A stretch of 64,000 bases of DNA from Symbiodinium natans (lineage: Eukaryota > Sar > Dinophyceae > Suessiales > Symbiodiniaceae): NCBI GenBank assembly GCA_905221605.1, contig CAJNDS010000669.1, forward strand, positions 546,634 through 610,633. The letters are read 5' to 3'. The notes beneath the pieces were generated by a model. It ran no database searches. It was not told the origin of the DNA and worked only from the letters and a program-made list of their open reading frames with translations. Positions 54,072 through 63,745 of this stretch are shown here, in pieces. Numbering within the stretch: position 1 is the stretch's first letter; every line of letters begins with the position of its first letter. Both the position numbers and the translations under genes were made by a program.

Positions 54072-54190
54072 GGAAGTGATGTGATGGTACTGTGGTGATG
54101 GTAGTGTGGAGATTGGAGTGTGGTGATTGTATAGTGTGGTGATGGTAGTGTGGTGATTGGAGTGTGGTGATTGTAGTGTGGTGATGGCAG
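54072..54190. repeat. GTGGTGAT-type minisatellite
   Basis: Imperfect copies of GTAGTGTGGTGATTG and GTGTGGTGATTGGA, G/T-rich on the plus strand, follow the 73-bp array after a short unique gap. Confidence 0.9.
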
Positions 54191-54604
54191 GTTGACGTTT
54201 TTTTTCCGAAGAACCCTTCGCTGAAGCTTTCGGGAACAAGCCTTGCATGCTGAAGTCTAGGTCTGGTGGTGCCGTAGCCGCACTCCTACCATCATCTGCC
54301 GCCACCGTCCCCTCCTCTCCTGGTCTCCCAGCACGGCTGCCGGTGCTAGCTCGTAGCTGCTGGCTGAGGTTGGATTCTGGTTGGAGGCATGGCCGAATCT
54401 CGGGTCCAGGGTTAGTCCGTGGCTCTCTCTTCGACAGCCCCGATGGTTCATAGAGTGCAAGTTTCCTGCATAAGTGGTGAGGTGAGTTTATGCTGCCGGC
54501 ATCAACTTGACAGAGTTGCAGTAGCGAGGTTGTGGCGACTAGCATGGCCATACTCACAATGACAAGCCATGCAGCCTACCTTAAAACCCACCGTAAACCC
54601 GGGA

Positions 54605-54995
54605 GGCAGTCGACCACCAGCGGTTGAGCATGCCCTTGTCCATCTTCGGAGATGCCTGCCGAATCCTGGCCCAGCAGTTGAGAAGGTTTCGGGGGGGAAG
54701 TGTAGGTTTTGAAGGCATACTTCCAGGTGCAGTTGCCGGTAGGGCTTTCTGTGCTGAGGGTGGAGGGTCCAGGGTGCGGGCTAAGTCACGGTTCAGAGTA
54801 GGAGGAGTTCAGGAGTTGGGAGGCGGACTCGTAGACTGCCAGAGGCATGCGTCGAGGCCTGCCTGGAAACACGTGTTCTTCCCTACCACGACTTGATTAA
54901 CGTGAGCGCAAGGAAGATCGGATGGCGAGTCCCTGGTGCTGGATCACTACGTCTCGCAGGATCTCTTGCCCTTGGAGCTGTGGGTTGGCTGTAGG
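54605..54995 (+). CDS. Two exons, unrecognised
   Basis: About 54605-54690 contains MPLSIFGDACRILAQQLRRF. Exon 54913-54995 follows GCGCAAG and reads GESLVLDHYVSQDLLPLELW, with donor GTATGT. Both are codon-like and helical. Phase between them was not resolved. The DNA between includes G-rich phrases and a 90-codon chance frame. Confidence 0.4.
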
Positions 54996-55184
54996 GTATG
55001 TGTAGTTCGCTGTCAACATGAGAACTTCAGAGCAAGCCACGGTGCAGAACACCATCCACATTCGTAAGTGGCCACGCGTTTGCGAAGGGCAGTTGGAACC
55101 GAGGGCAGTTGGAACCTCGTCTCTGATGTGTGACAGGCCGATGCTTTCAGGATTTCTGGCTGATATTTCCAGTTTCGGTAGTTA

Positions 55185-55682
55185 ATGGAATTTTCGTTTC
55201 GCACCTCGCTGAGAATTTCCGCTACTGCATTTTCACTTGTGGGTAGTGGCACCCCTCGTTGGTGGTGGGATTCCACTCATGGGATTTATGGTGAGCCCAA
55301 TGTTCCAGGATCAAATGCATCGCAGATGGCACAATCTGCAACAGAGTGGAGACCCGTGTCACGGAGAGGCCTCGAGATGTTGGGATCATTCCCTTGCACA
55401 AGCCTAAGCCCATCTGTGTCTGATCTGTCTCGTGCGCGGGCTGGGCGGGGCCGTGCAGTAAACTCTTTACTACTAAACCCTGCATGTGACGTTGACCTGC
55501 TTGCTGGCGAATGTGCAATAATTTGCATAGATGAGACAACTTCAAGCCATGTTCAAAAGGCGTCTCACTGTCAAAGCTGCTGTCGAAGGCCGGCGCTTTC
55601 TGACGCGACCCTTCCGCTCGTGCGCTGCTGGCAGCGACTGGAAGCACCCGTTGCAAGGACCTATCTGCAGGGTTGCTCTTGA
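55185..55682 (+). CDS. ORF of 165 codons, doubtful
   Basis: An ATG at 55185 opens a frame to TAG at 55680-55682 containing FSLVGSGTPRWWWDSTHGIY and a middle with SPSVSDLSRARAGRGRA. A 144-codon minus ORF (55222-55656) overlaps and is similarly protein-like. Either could be a remnant of an older gene. No family recognised. Confidence 0.25.
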   Translation: MEFSFRTSLRISATAFSLVGSGTPRWWWDSTHGIYGEPNVPGSNASQMAQSATEWRPVSRRGLEMLGSFPCTSLSPSVSDLSRARAGRGRAVNSLLLNPACDVDLLAGECAIICIDETTSSHVQKASHCQSCCRRPALSDATLPLVRCWQRLEAPVARTYLQGCS

Positions 55683-56370
55683 GTTAGGGGTCATTTTCTG
55701 GGCGTCCCTTCTTGGGTTCCTGTCGTATCGTTTTTCTCCAACGTGATCTCACGCTGTGGATCCTTTCGTGAGGACCCGCGCCTGCTGCTACATGTAGCCG
55801 CTGTGGAGACTCACTTGCCCGGGGCGGAGAGCGAAGAAAAGCCCGTACACACTGCTCTTTTGAGTTGTCCCGGCTCCAACCCAGAAGCCCGATTTTGAAG
55901 CTCTCAGCCTCTGCCTCCCAGTAGGCCCCATATCCCCGAGCCGTAGACCTCGAGTTCCCTCACGCCCCCGCTCCACCCCGTAGATCACCCTTAAACCCCT
56001 CTCATATCACCCAAATTGAAATTCATTTTACCACCCTCCTGGCCCAAAACCCTTCAAGCTTGTCACCTTCCGAGCACGAGCAGGTTTGGAAGATGTCCGG
56101 GGTGGCTCGGCGGCAAGTTCTCGGGTTTTCTGGGTCGCAGTGACCCTTAGGAATTTCTTGAGCTTGGTAGAAAAACAAGAGCTGTATGGTTAGATTGGGT
56201 TGTGGAGCAACCCCCTTGAGCTGACACCCCCTCAGCACAGCGCCTAGTCAATCTTTCAGACTATCCGGGTAGAGCTCACGAATTCGCCATGTACCCGGGC
56301 TTGGTGTTGCTCTACAGGGCCTACTTAAAGCCCAACCCCAACCTCGGTCGAGCCGCCGAAGCCTTTTCAG

Positions 56371-56577
56371 GACAATGACAGTTTCGGCTTGGAGCTGGAC
56401 CTCACCAATCCTCTGCCGCTTGGCGCGCCCCTTCTGGACCTGCAAGCCGCTGCAAGCCTGTTTAATCTCAGACCTTACAACCATTTACAGCCCTTTTTAG
56501 CTAACAAGGACAACGAGCACGAGTCGAAGCGGAGCCAGTGCTTGCCGAAGATTGGCGTAGCTTACGGTATTTTCTGA
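56371..56577 (+). CDS. Terminal exon, 68 codons
   Basis: After the acceptor GCCTTTTCAG the frame reads DNDSFGLELDLTNPLPLGAP, then LLDLQAAASLFNLRPYNHLQ and ends CLPKIGVAYGIF with TGA at 56575-56577. The acceptor is strong and the composition is protein-like. Upstream exons must lie left of 56350 but were not identified. Confidence 0.45.
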   Translation, partial: DNDSFGLELDLTNPLPLGAPLLDLQAAASLFNLRPYNHLQPFLANKDNEHESKRSQCLPKIGVAYGIF

Positions 56578-56579
56578 AC

Positions 56580-56992
56580 AATATCATGCGCTTTACTACT
56601 GTGACTAGTGTTGTCACTCTTATTTTTGTGAATACGATTATCAATTATTATTGCTATGACTACAAGTAATATTACAATGATAAAACGATGATTTCTTTTC
56701 CATTATTTCTAGTGTTTCTATGGTTTCTATTGATTCTGCTGTTTCTCTCATTTCCATTAGTTCTCTTTTTCTATTATTTCCATTATTTCTCCTGTTGTTT
56801 CTATTTTTCTCTTCTAAATAGTCTTCTTATTTATACTTTTATTCTCATCCGTGATATTGCGATTAGTACGATAACTGCTATTCATACGATTGCATCGCAA
56901 TAAGTGCTATAGCTGCGATTGATTAATACCATCATTGCCGTGAAGACCTTTATTACTAGCATTATCGTTGCTACGATTCTAGTGAAATTCGA
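56580..56992. other. AT-rich island
   Basis: Base composition drops sharply to T-rich on the plus strand (TTTCTATTATTTCCATTATT and similar), with dispersed TACGAT and TGCGAT motifs. No credible coding. It follows directly after a stop codon, so it may be a 3' flank. Confidence 0.7.
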
Positions 56993-57271
56993 GTGGTCAT
57001 CGAAGGGACCTTGGGCCTCATAAGGCTGCCGATCATCTCGAGTGTGCTACCAGACAGTCAAGCGGTGAGGCTCCGTGCGCAGGATTGGTTGTGGTGGTTC
57101 CAAGCTAGCCCCCCCTCCCCCTCCCCCTCCCCCTCCCTCAGAAAACAACAAAGTTGTATGCAAGCCCTGAATTCAGAGCGGTGCACGGGGAGAACGCCTC
57201 GGAATGTGGTGAATATTTGATCAGCAGTCGCTGCTGTCTATGTTGCTGGTCGAAGTACCAAGCTTCTCACT

Positions 57272-57332
57272 TGTGTAGTGCATATATATATATGTATATA
57301 TATTAATATAATTATATATTAATAAATATACT
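57272..57332. repeat. TA-rich microsatellite
   Basis: CATATATATATATGTATATA leading into TTAATATAATTATATATTAA. A CCCTCCCC microsatellite lies just upstream at about 57107-57139. Confidence 0.9.
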
Positions 57333-57339
57333 GACCGAA

Positions 57340-58340
57340 GACGGTTGTTCGAGGTCCCTATCTCTCTCTCGGAATCGAGAGTTCAGCCTCTGAGGGGTTT
57401 GGGAGTTTGGCGGCCCGTAGGTTTTAAGGCTTTCAGGCGTGTAAAGGGTGTCAAAGGGCTCGGTGGCAGGTCAGGCAACAGGATTGCCGAGCACGTGCAA
57501 TTTGGAATTTGGGTTCTCCGTGCAAAACGCTTTCAACTTTGAAGGAGCAGGGGCTTTCTCCTGGGAACGTGATGTCTGCCTTGTTACATGGCCCACCCAA
57601 CGCATACATACTCCCCTACTTCCCACAGAGAACAGCGATTGGTCGATTGCATTCGGCAAGGTGGAACCGCCGCGCAACGCCCAACAGGCTACTTTCCGGC
57701 AAGCTAGTGGTCTGTGCTTGGCAGACTCGGCTCAAGATAACCCTCAACCCTCAACCCTAAAACCTAGAACCCGAAACCCTGCGTAGGTGTCGAACCCCCA
57801 CGGCCCTCCGATTTCCTGAGCTGCATATTGAAAAAAAGTTCTTAAAATAGGTTCTCACATCAACAACCCCAAAAAGAAACTCCAAACACATGCTGTGAAC
57901 CCAAGGCAGCTACTTCCTGGGCTGGGCCTCTACAGAGTGAATGAGGTCGATGAGGCAATTGAATCCCCAAACCCCCCATAAACCCCCCAAAAAAGCCTGA
58001 GAGGGCTCTGCTTTTCCAGGTGCCGTGCTTCGGGGGTTCTCGGTCTTAGGGTTGGCGAGCCGTTGTGCAATCTTCGAGACATGTACGCAGTGATTTTAAT
58101 CCGTCCCACGCATGCATGCATGCATGCGTGCGTGCATGCATGCACGTGTGTCTCGCACCTTCAAGTGTCATGTAGCGTGTGCTAGTCTTACAATAAATCG
58201 CCTCTGTGGCCTTCGCTTTGGGGGGCGTTTGCCAAAGCAAGAATGATACTTTCCAGGCTCGCGCGAAGCTCGGCACAGTCGCGCTTTCAAGCTGCTGTGT
58301 TTGTACCGAGTTCGTACCGACCGTCTGATTTGACCTTTGT
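57340..58340. other. Stretch without a supported gene
   Basis: It contains telomere-like phrases at 57739-57780 (CCCTCAACCCTAAAACCTAG) and 57965-57995 (CCCCAAACCCCCCATAAACC), and a GCATGCATGC run at 58106-58142. A segment at about 58255-58318 may be an exon of the next gene but its phase is open. Confidence 0.4.
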
Positions 58341-58342
58341 AG

Positions 58343-58840
58343 CAAAAAGCAGCTCTCTGATGACTGCACTAGCCAGAATGGCCTGACCAGTGCAGATATT
58401 TTCCAGTCTTGCACGCAAATTCTGGTAGCAACAGTTTTCGTTCGGCGTGGGATTCACATGCACAAACACACCGGATCTCTGCTCCTTCTCGCCATTTACC
58501 CCGAAACCCAAAACCCAAATTTGCCACCTCAAGCGGTTCTTGGCGGTGTGTAAAATCGGAGTTCGTCACAGCCAGGGTGCCCAGAAGATTGCTGCCGAGC
58601 TGCTGCAGGGCAAAGGCTGCATGAAGCTCGGCCACGCCCTTACACACCAAAGGTTGAGCTTAGGAGTGACATTCTTTGCGCGACTGAAGGTTTCAAGTGG
58701 CCAAGCATACAGAACGTGTCGCGGCCCCGGTGCTTTTGCAAGTCTCCTCCACATCTCACTCTTGCAGATTCCCCGGTGAGGACATTGCCGCATCCTGGTG
58801 GCCTACCTCTGGGGCTCCAGATGGCGCTTCCGGAACATGA
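58343..58840 (+). CDS. Unrecognised gene, last three exons
   Basis: Exons 58343-58424, 58576-58652 and 58768-58840 (TGA) keep one frame. Donors are GTAGCA and GTTGAG. The product reads LSDDCTSQNGLTSADIFQSC, then AQKIAAELLQGKGCMKLGHA, then PGEDIAASWWPTSGAPDGAS. It is soluble. The acceptor of the second exon lies in CAGCCAG: only the second AG keeps phase with the first exon; the first AG would need another exon. Family not recognised. Confidence 0.55.
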
Positions 58841-59116
58841 GGCCTCGTCTCCCATCTTTTTTTCCGGCCGGGTTCGGGATGATGGCGCGGGTTCGATTCG
58901 ACGCCAGTATGTAATCTGCAGAATCGCTACTCTGCAACATAAACGTGGAAGCTCAGGGGCTGAGATCATGTGGGTCACCGGTCTTAAGGCTTCTTGAGGA
59001 GCTGAGGGCGTGAATTGAGAACCGTACGAGTGGTTGAATACCGTGAATAGGTGCTGACCAGTGACAGCAGGCTGGAAGCAGTCTACCTGTTCTGCCAGTA
59101 GTCCTGAAATTCGATC

Positions 59117-59215
59117 TAAGCTCTAAGCTCTAAGCTCTAAGCTCTAAGCTCTAGGCTCTAGGCTCTAGGCTCTAGGCTCTAGGCTCTAGGCCCTAGAGGC
59201 TCTAAAGCTAGAAAC
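59117..59215. repeat. TAAGCTC/TAGGCTC heptamer array
   Basis: About five copies of CTAAGCT are followed by about seven of CTAGGCT, with a small reprise at 59228-59242. The two variants form homogeneous sub-blocks. Confidence 0.95.
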
Positions 59216-59242
59216 TCCACAGGCTCGAAGCTCTAAGCTCTA

Positions 59243-60170
59243 AGCCATTTTAAGCAAATAGCCCCGGCACCGATCAGCACCGGCAACCTGCGAGCCAACC
59301 TGTTGCTGAAACAGAAATGCACGGGTGGACTCCTTAAACCTTGAGCCCCCGTGAATTGTCATGTGTCATGCATGGTCATACATTGTCATACCGTAAGTCA
59401 TACCGGTCCCAACAATGAACTCCACCCGGGTCCACTCCGCTGACATCGACAGAGCAGGCTGTGGGCCTACTCTACCTCGAACATGTAGAGGGAATCGGCG
59501 CCTCTACTGGCCTACAGGCAATCGGGTAGAAGAGCTGCAGACTGGTGGTTTCGGTTTCCTGTTGTGCAGTTTCACTTAAATCTGGTTAAGCTCAGAGGAG
59601 GCATGTCGGACATCAAGAAGCCTTCTAAACTCTCAGCATCTTCTGCGCCATCGTAACAGTTGATGACGCGTGGTATTCTTGGCTGTCAGTGTGGCTCGCA
59701 TTGAGATGTTGAGATAAAGTGCAGGCCGGCATGCACATTCGAGCTGTCGACGGACGTCGCAGCAGCCTAGAAGAAATGAAGAAGGACAGACTATTGCCAT
59801 GAAGCACAAAGTAAGCACGAGTCGCTGCTTGCAAAGCAGTTCAAAGCAGTGTTGCCATTTGAGGGCCGAAGCTGAGCTCAGGAGATTGAGGAAGCAACCA
59901 CAATGCCTGGGCCTCTTCTGGCTCTTTCAAAGTGTGAGCCCTCTTCGCTAGTCAGTGTGGAGCTGGAGTGGCATCGCCGAAGCCTAAGCCCAGCACGTTG
60001 AAGCCACTTTGAGGTTGACGCTCCGGGTGGCATCCTATGCGTAGACGCCAGCCGCAAACGAGATCACGCATGATCCCTGCCGGCAGTCGCGAAGCGAGAC
60101 TCTGCTAATGCAGGTCGATTTGCCGTTCTCACCCTTTTGTGCAGGACCTACTGGGTGAATTCAGCCCAGC
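59243..60170. other. Stretch without a supported gene
   Basis: Only short or doubtful frames are seen, such as MSDIKKPSKLSASSAPS from ATG 59603 to TAA. The region is otherwise unique-looking sequence without low complexity. Confidence 0.4.
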
Positions 60171-60173
60171 TGT

Positions 60174-60410
60174 ATGCCTTTTTTAAGACTTTCGGCCGCC
60201 CTGCAAGAACGTGTTGTGCAGGTTGAGTCAGAGGGCATGCCAACCTTCGTATACTCCAAGCTTCGACTCCTTCCTACTAGTACTTCCTTCCAACAGAGAA
60301 CAGAAGAATTCGAGAAGTCCATTCTCAAGCAGCCGCAACGAGACTGGAAATGGACATGGCAGCCGTCTGAATTCCTTCAAAGCAAACCCGCCCTTTTTGA
60401 GGTGGCCTAG
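60174..60410 (+). CDS. ORF of 78 codons, plausible exon
   Basis: An ATG at 60174 opens a frame reading LRLSAALQERVVQVESEGMP, then STSFQQRTEEFEKSILKQP and ending SKPALFEVA with TAG. The first part is a charged helix. A GTTGAG donor after VVQ at about 60221 would shorten it. A 109-codon frame overlaps. Confidence 0.4.
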   Translation: MPFLRLSAALQERVVQVESEGMPTFVYSKLRLLPTSTSFQQRTEEFEKSILKQPQRDWKWTWQPSEFLQSKPALFEVA

Positions 60411-60704
60411 CGGCGGCCTCACAGTGGCAGGTGCGTTGCGTATGTTGCTGCAGGCAGTGGCAGGAGTCCGACTGTCGGCTTTCTGCAACAAAGCCATTTT
60501 CACAAAGTTTAAAGAATGCTCACCCCCGTGGCCGCAGTAGTTGCATGTTGCGTTGCGCGAAGCAAGGCCCGCCTTTTGAAAAAAGGCACGCGGTCGGTAG
60601 AGACTTCCTTCATGTGACTCATCGGTGTGCGTTGACCCGGTTTGTCAACTGACCTTGGCTGGGCATACTTTAGCCTCACATGTGTGGTCTGCGTCGTTTT
60701 CTGC

Positions 60705-60794
60705 GAAGATGCTTGGAACCGAGCTTGCAGATGCCCAAGAGAGGTGGCAGTCAACGTGGAAACTCAAATCGCCCGAATCGTCAGAGCAAGAACA
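60705..60794 (+). CDS. Charged exon leading into telomeric repeat
   Basis: The frame reads KMLGTELADAQERWQSTWKL and SPESSEQEQEPRT, then runs directly into CCCTAAA repeats. The exon must end near 60790, so the telomeric block would start an intron or the 3' flank. Confidence 0.35.
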
Positions 60795-60895
60795 AGAACC
60801 AAGAACCCTAAACCCTAAACCCTAAACCCTAAACCCTAAACCCTAAACCCTAAACCCTAAACCCTGAACCTTAAACCCTGAACCCTAAACCCGAT
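60795..60895. repeat. Interstitial telomeric block 1, CCCTAAA heptamer
   Basis: About 13 heptamers; the last few are degenerate (CCCTGAA, CCTTAAA). The C-rich strand is the plus strand. Confidence 0.95.
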
Positions 60896-61119
60896 ATTTG
60901 GCCAAGAGACCTTCTTGTTGCCCTGCCGCTGCAGCCGGGAGAGCCATGTCCAGACCTAGACGCTAGAAAGGCCAGCTCTGAAGGAGGCTTAAGGAGGTTG
61001 AAGGAGGCTTACGTAGGATAAGGACGTTTCAGGAGGTCTAGGAGGTTTAGGAGGTTTAGAAGGGGTTGATAAGGTCCAGGGTGTTTGGTGTTCAAGGTTT
61101 AGAGTCAACACTTTTGCTT

Positions 61120-61124
61120 TTCTT

Positions 61125-61155
<31 letters not shown>

Positions 61156-61156
61156 C
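61120..61156. repeat. Poly-T then poly-G homopolymer pair
   Basis: About 12 T are followed by about 20 G, in a G-rich stretch with GGAGGTTTAGGAGG repeats just upstream (61025-61080). Confidence 0.9.
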
Positions 61157-61296
61157 GGGAAGGGGAGTCAGGGTTTCAAGTGAGCCTAGAAAGTCCGAGT
61201 GTGGATGACGAGTTCCAGAAGCCTTGAGGCCCCCGCCTTCCAAGGGTTCCTCGGAACCCTCAGATTTTTTTCAGGATCCCGGGAGCCTTAAACCCA

Positions 61297-61477
61297 AAAA
61301 ACCCTAAACCCTAAACCCTAAACCCTAAACCCTAAACCCTAAACCCTAAACCCTAAACCCTAAACCCTAAACCCTAAACCCTAAACCCTAAACCCAAAAC
61401 CCTAAACCCAAAACCCTAAACCCATCCTAAACCCTAAACCCTAAACCCTAAACCCTAAACCCTAAACCCTAAACCCT
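61297..61477. repeat. Interstitial telomeric block 2, CCCTAAA heptamer
   Basis: About 25 heptamers, mostly perfect, with a few CCCAAAA variants and one CCCATCCTAAA interruption near 61430. Confidence 0.97.
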
Positions 61478-61547
61478 TTCGGGTTTGAAGCGAGGATCTC
61501 GCTGGGCTCCGTTAGGCCTGTCCGTTGCGCGCCTCAACCACTTAGTT

Positions 61548-61862
61548 GAACCCTAAACCCTAAAACCCTAAAACCCTAAAACCCTAAAACCCTAAAACCC
61601 TAAAACCCTAAAACCCTAAAACCCTAAAACCCTAAAACCCTAAAACCCTACAACCCAAAACCTAAAACCCTAAAACCCTAAAAACCCTAAAACCCTAAAA
61701 CTAAAACCTAAAACCCTAAACCCTAAAACCCCTAAAACCCTAAAACCCTAAAACCCTAAAACCCTAAAACCCTAAAACCCTAAAACCCTAAAACCCTAAA
61801 ACCCTAAAACCCTAAAACCCTAAAACCCTAAAACCCTAAAACCCTAAAACCCTAAACCCTAC
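61548..61862. repeat. Interstitial telomeric block 3, CCCTAAAA octamer
   Basis: About 37 units of the octamer CCCTAAAA, one base longer than the blocks to the left, with a few slips (AAAACTAAAACC) near 61700. A short unique sequence of 70 bp (61478-61547) separates it from block 2. Confidence 0.97.
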
Positions 61863-62243
61863 CGCCCTTGAAGGGGCGATACCCCATGCCGCCCGCCGTG
61901 CCTTTGGATCAGAGAGAAGCGTTTTGGGGGGGTCAGGGTTTAGGTCCTTGATTTTTTTGAGGGGTTGGGTTCCAAGAGTGTCTCAAGGATTTTGGGTTCA
62001 GAAGGGGTGTTCAAGTCTCGGAGAAGCTCCGGGTTCAGGATTTCTGAGTATGATCGGGGTTTAGGCTTTGGGCGTTCTCTGAGGCGGGACCGGGCAAACG
62101 AAGAACTCTGTAAGCAACCGTAACCGTTCCCTGACAAGGAGTCCTGTGCGCCCGAAGTAGAAAGGCTGGAGTTTCGGGGTCATGGGTAGAGAAGCTTTGA
62201 AGGCAGTCCATTCACATGACTGCAGCGATGAATTTGGAGTTTC

Positions 62244-62942
62244 TTGCAGCTAGGGAAAGCCTTGCGAACGCCCCGATTTCCTGACATGTGTGTACTTCAG
62301 AATCACAGTCTATTCCTGCTTGCATGGCAAGAAGTATTTGCGAACTCGCTGGCACGTTGTCAGAACTGCCCTCGAAACGAACTTAGCATGGCACATCGTG
62401 ACAGTGCCTGTGCTCAGTCACCAAAGCGGCTGAAGAGCAGTCAAAGCAGTCGAAGCCAACAAAGCCTGCCGCCGGCTGTGCCTTGGCTGATACTTGGGCA
62501 TTGCCATGGAATACCTCAGTCACATAAGTCAGATAAGGCATCCCGTCTCCTCGCTCATGGCACCTTAAGCTACCTGCTGTGCTGTGCCAGTGCTGTGCCA
62601 GTGCTGTGCCCTGCTGTGCGTTGTCTCATCCTTGGCTTGGCAGTCCGGGTCAGGAGTCCCGAGCGCAGACGCCCGGCAGCCTCCGCCATGCCGCCGTCCT
62701 GGGATCCAAGAGGCGCCTGGCCCATCATGGCCCCCCGCTTCTGCTTCTGTTGCAGTCAATGCTGCAGGTTATGGTATGGTTATGGTGGTCATACGGTAAC
62801 TAGGGTACCATCGTTGGTGGCATTGGCGGTGAGGGCGTTGTTGATGATGCTGGTGCAGTCACAGTCGCCTTTATCGGTCGTTGTTGTTGCGTCTACGTCT
62901 ACGTCGACGTCGTTGTCGTCATTGCGGTTGTGGTTGTCGTGA
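62244..62942 (+). CDS. ORF of 232 codons, first half plausible
   Basis: The frame opens after the acceptor GTTTCTTGCAG and runs to TGA at 62940-62942. The first 110 codons look real: LFLLAWQEVFANSLARCQNC and a Ser-rich SPKRLKSSQSSRSQQSLPP. The second half overlaps a GTGCTGTGCCA short repeat (62577-62612) and a GTTGTCGTC-type repeat (62880-62975), so the frame there is probably meaningless. Confidence 0.35.
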   Translation: MQLGKALRTPRFPDMCVLQNHSLFLLAWQEVFANSLARCQNCPRNELSMAHRDSACAQSPKRLKSSQSSRSQQSLPPAVPWLILGHCHGIPQSHKSDKASRLLAHGTLSYLLCCASAVPVLCPAVRCLILGLAVRVRSPERRRPAASAMPPSWDPRGAWPIMAPRFCFCCSQCCRLWYGYGGHTVTRVPSLVALAVRALLMMLVQSQSPLSVVVVASTSTSTSLSSLRLWLS

Positions 62943-63185
62943 TGGTTGCTGTGCCTGCGGTTGTGGTCGTCGTAGCTTCCTTGGCTAGTGACTCTGGTGA
63001 CTTGCTGAAAAAAGTGCCGCTTTCAGTTCACTGCTGAGGTCCTCCATCCACTCCACAAGTGACGACTCACTGGGCCCTGGCAGGGTGCAGCGTGGGAACC
63101 TGGAGATGTTTCTTCTGTAGCACGTTAAGAGTTCATTTCCTCAGAACGGCAACTTGTTGGTGGATCTTGCTCCGTTTTTGTACAG

Positions 63186-63384
63186 TTGCGGGCCGTGCAG
63201 GCTGTGCCACCTTATGATTTCGCGCAGATGTTGGGGGCGGTTGGGTTCGGGATCCCGAATCGCCATTTTTCAGCAAGGTCTCCCTTGGCAGATCTGCGCC
63301 CGGTGGTCGTGGCACCCTCCTTGCCGCCGATGATTCCGCATGTCCGCCTGGCGGAGTTCTGGACCCATACCTCGTTGCGGCTCC

Positions 63385-63390
<6 letters not shown>
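63186..63390 (+). CDS. Exon, unrecognised
   Basis: The acceptor CCGTTTTTGTACAG is strong. The frame reads AVPPYDFAQMLGAVGFGIPN, then ADLRPVVVAPSLPPMIPHVR and LAEFWTHTSLRLPE, then enters a GA repeat. The donor is probably at the GAGAGA boundary near 63388, which would be a GA donor. No family recognised. Confidence 0.45.
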
Positions 63391-63429
<39 letters not shown>

Positions 63430-63473
63430 AGGGAGGGAGGGAGGGAGGAAGGAAGGAAGGAAGGAAGGAAGGA

Positions 63474-63504
<31 letters not shown>

Positions 63505-63745
63505 GAGTGAGCGAGAGAGGTGCGCTGCAAGCAAGCAAGCAAAAGCGTGACAGACGACGTCCACCCTCCACCCCCACCAAACACCCATCTCACACCGACT
63601 GACTCGGTAGAGCGTGCCCCTCGGGGCGGCCCCCTAGGGGGTCATACGCACAGCAAGCAAGCAAGAGCGACAGAGACAGACAGACAGATAGACACAGACA
63701 GACAGACAGACAGACAGACAGTCAGACCGACAGACAGACAGTCAA
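63390..63745. repeat. GA, GGGA, GGAA and GACA microsatellites
   Basis: (GA)n at 63390-63422, (GGGA)n then (GGAA)n to 63472, (GA)n to 63520, then a unique gap and (GACA)n with ATAGACA variants at 63670-63740. Confidence 0.95.

Noticed and set aside
58866-58915. tRNA-like B box GGTTCGATTCG
   Set aside because: It matches the B-box consensus at 10 of 11 positions, but no A box, anticodon arm or acceptor stem can be formed around it.
63133-63602. ORFs of 107-151 codons on both strands with Ser/Leu or Arg/Glu repeats
   Set aside because: Beyond the exon at 63186 they translate the GA microsatellite.
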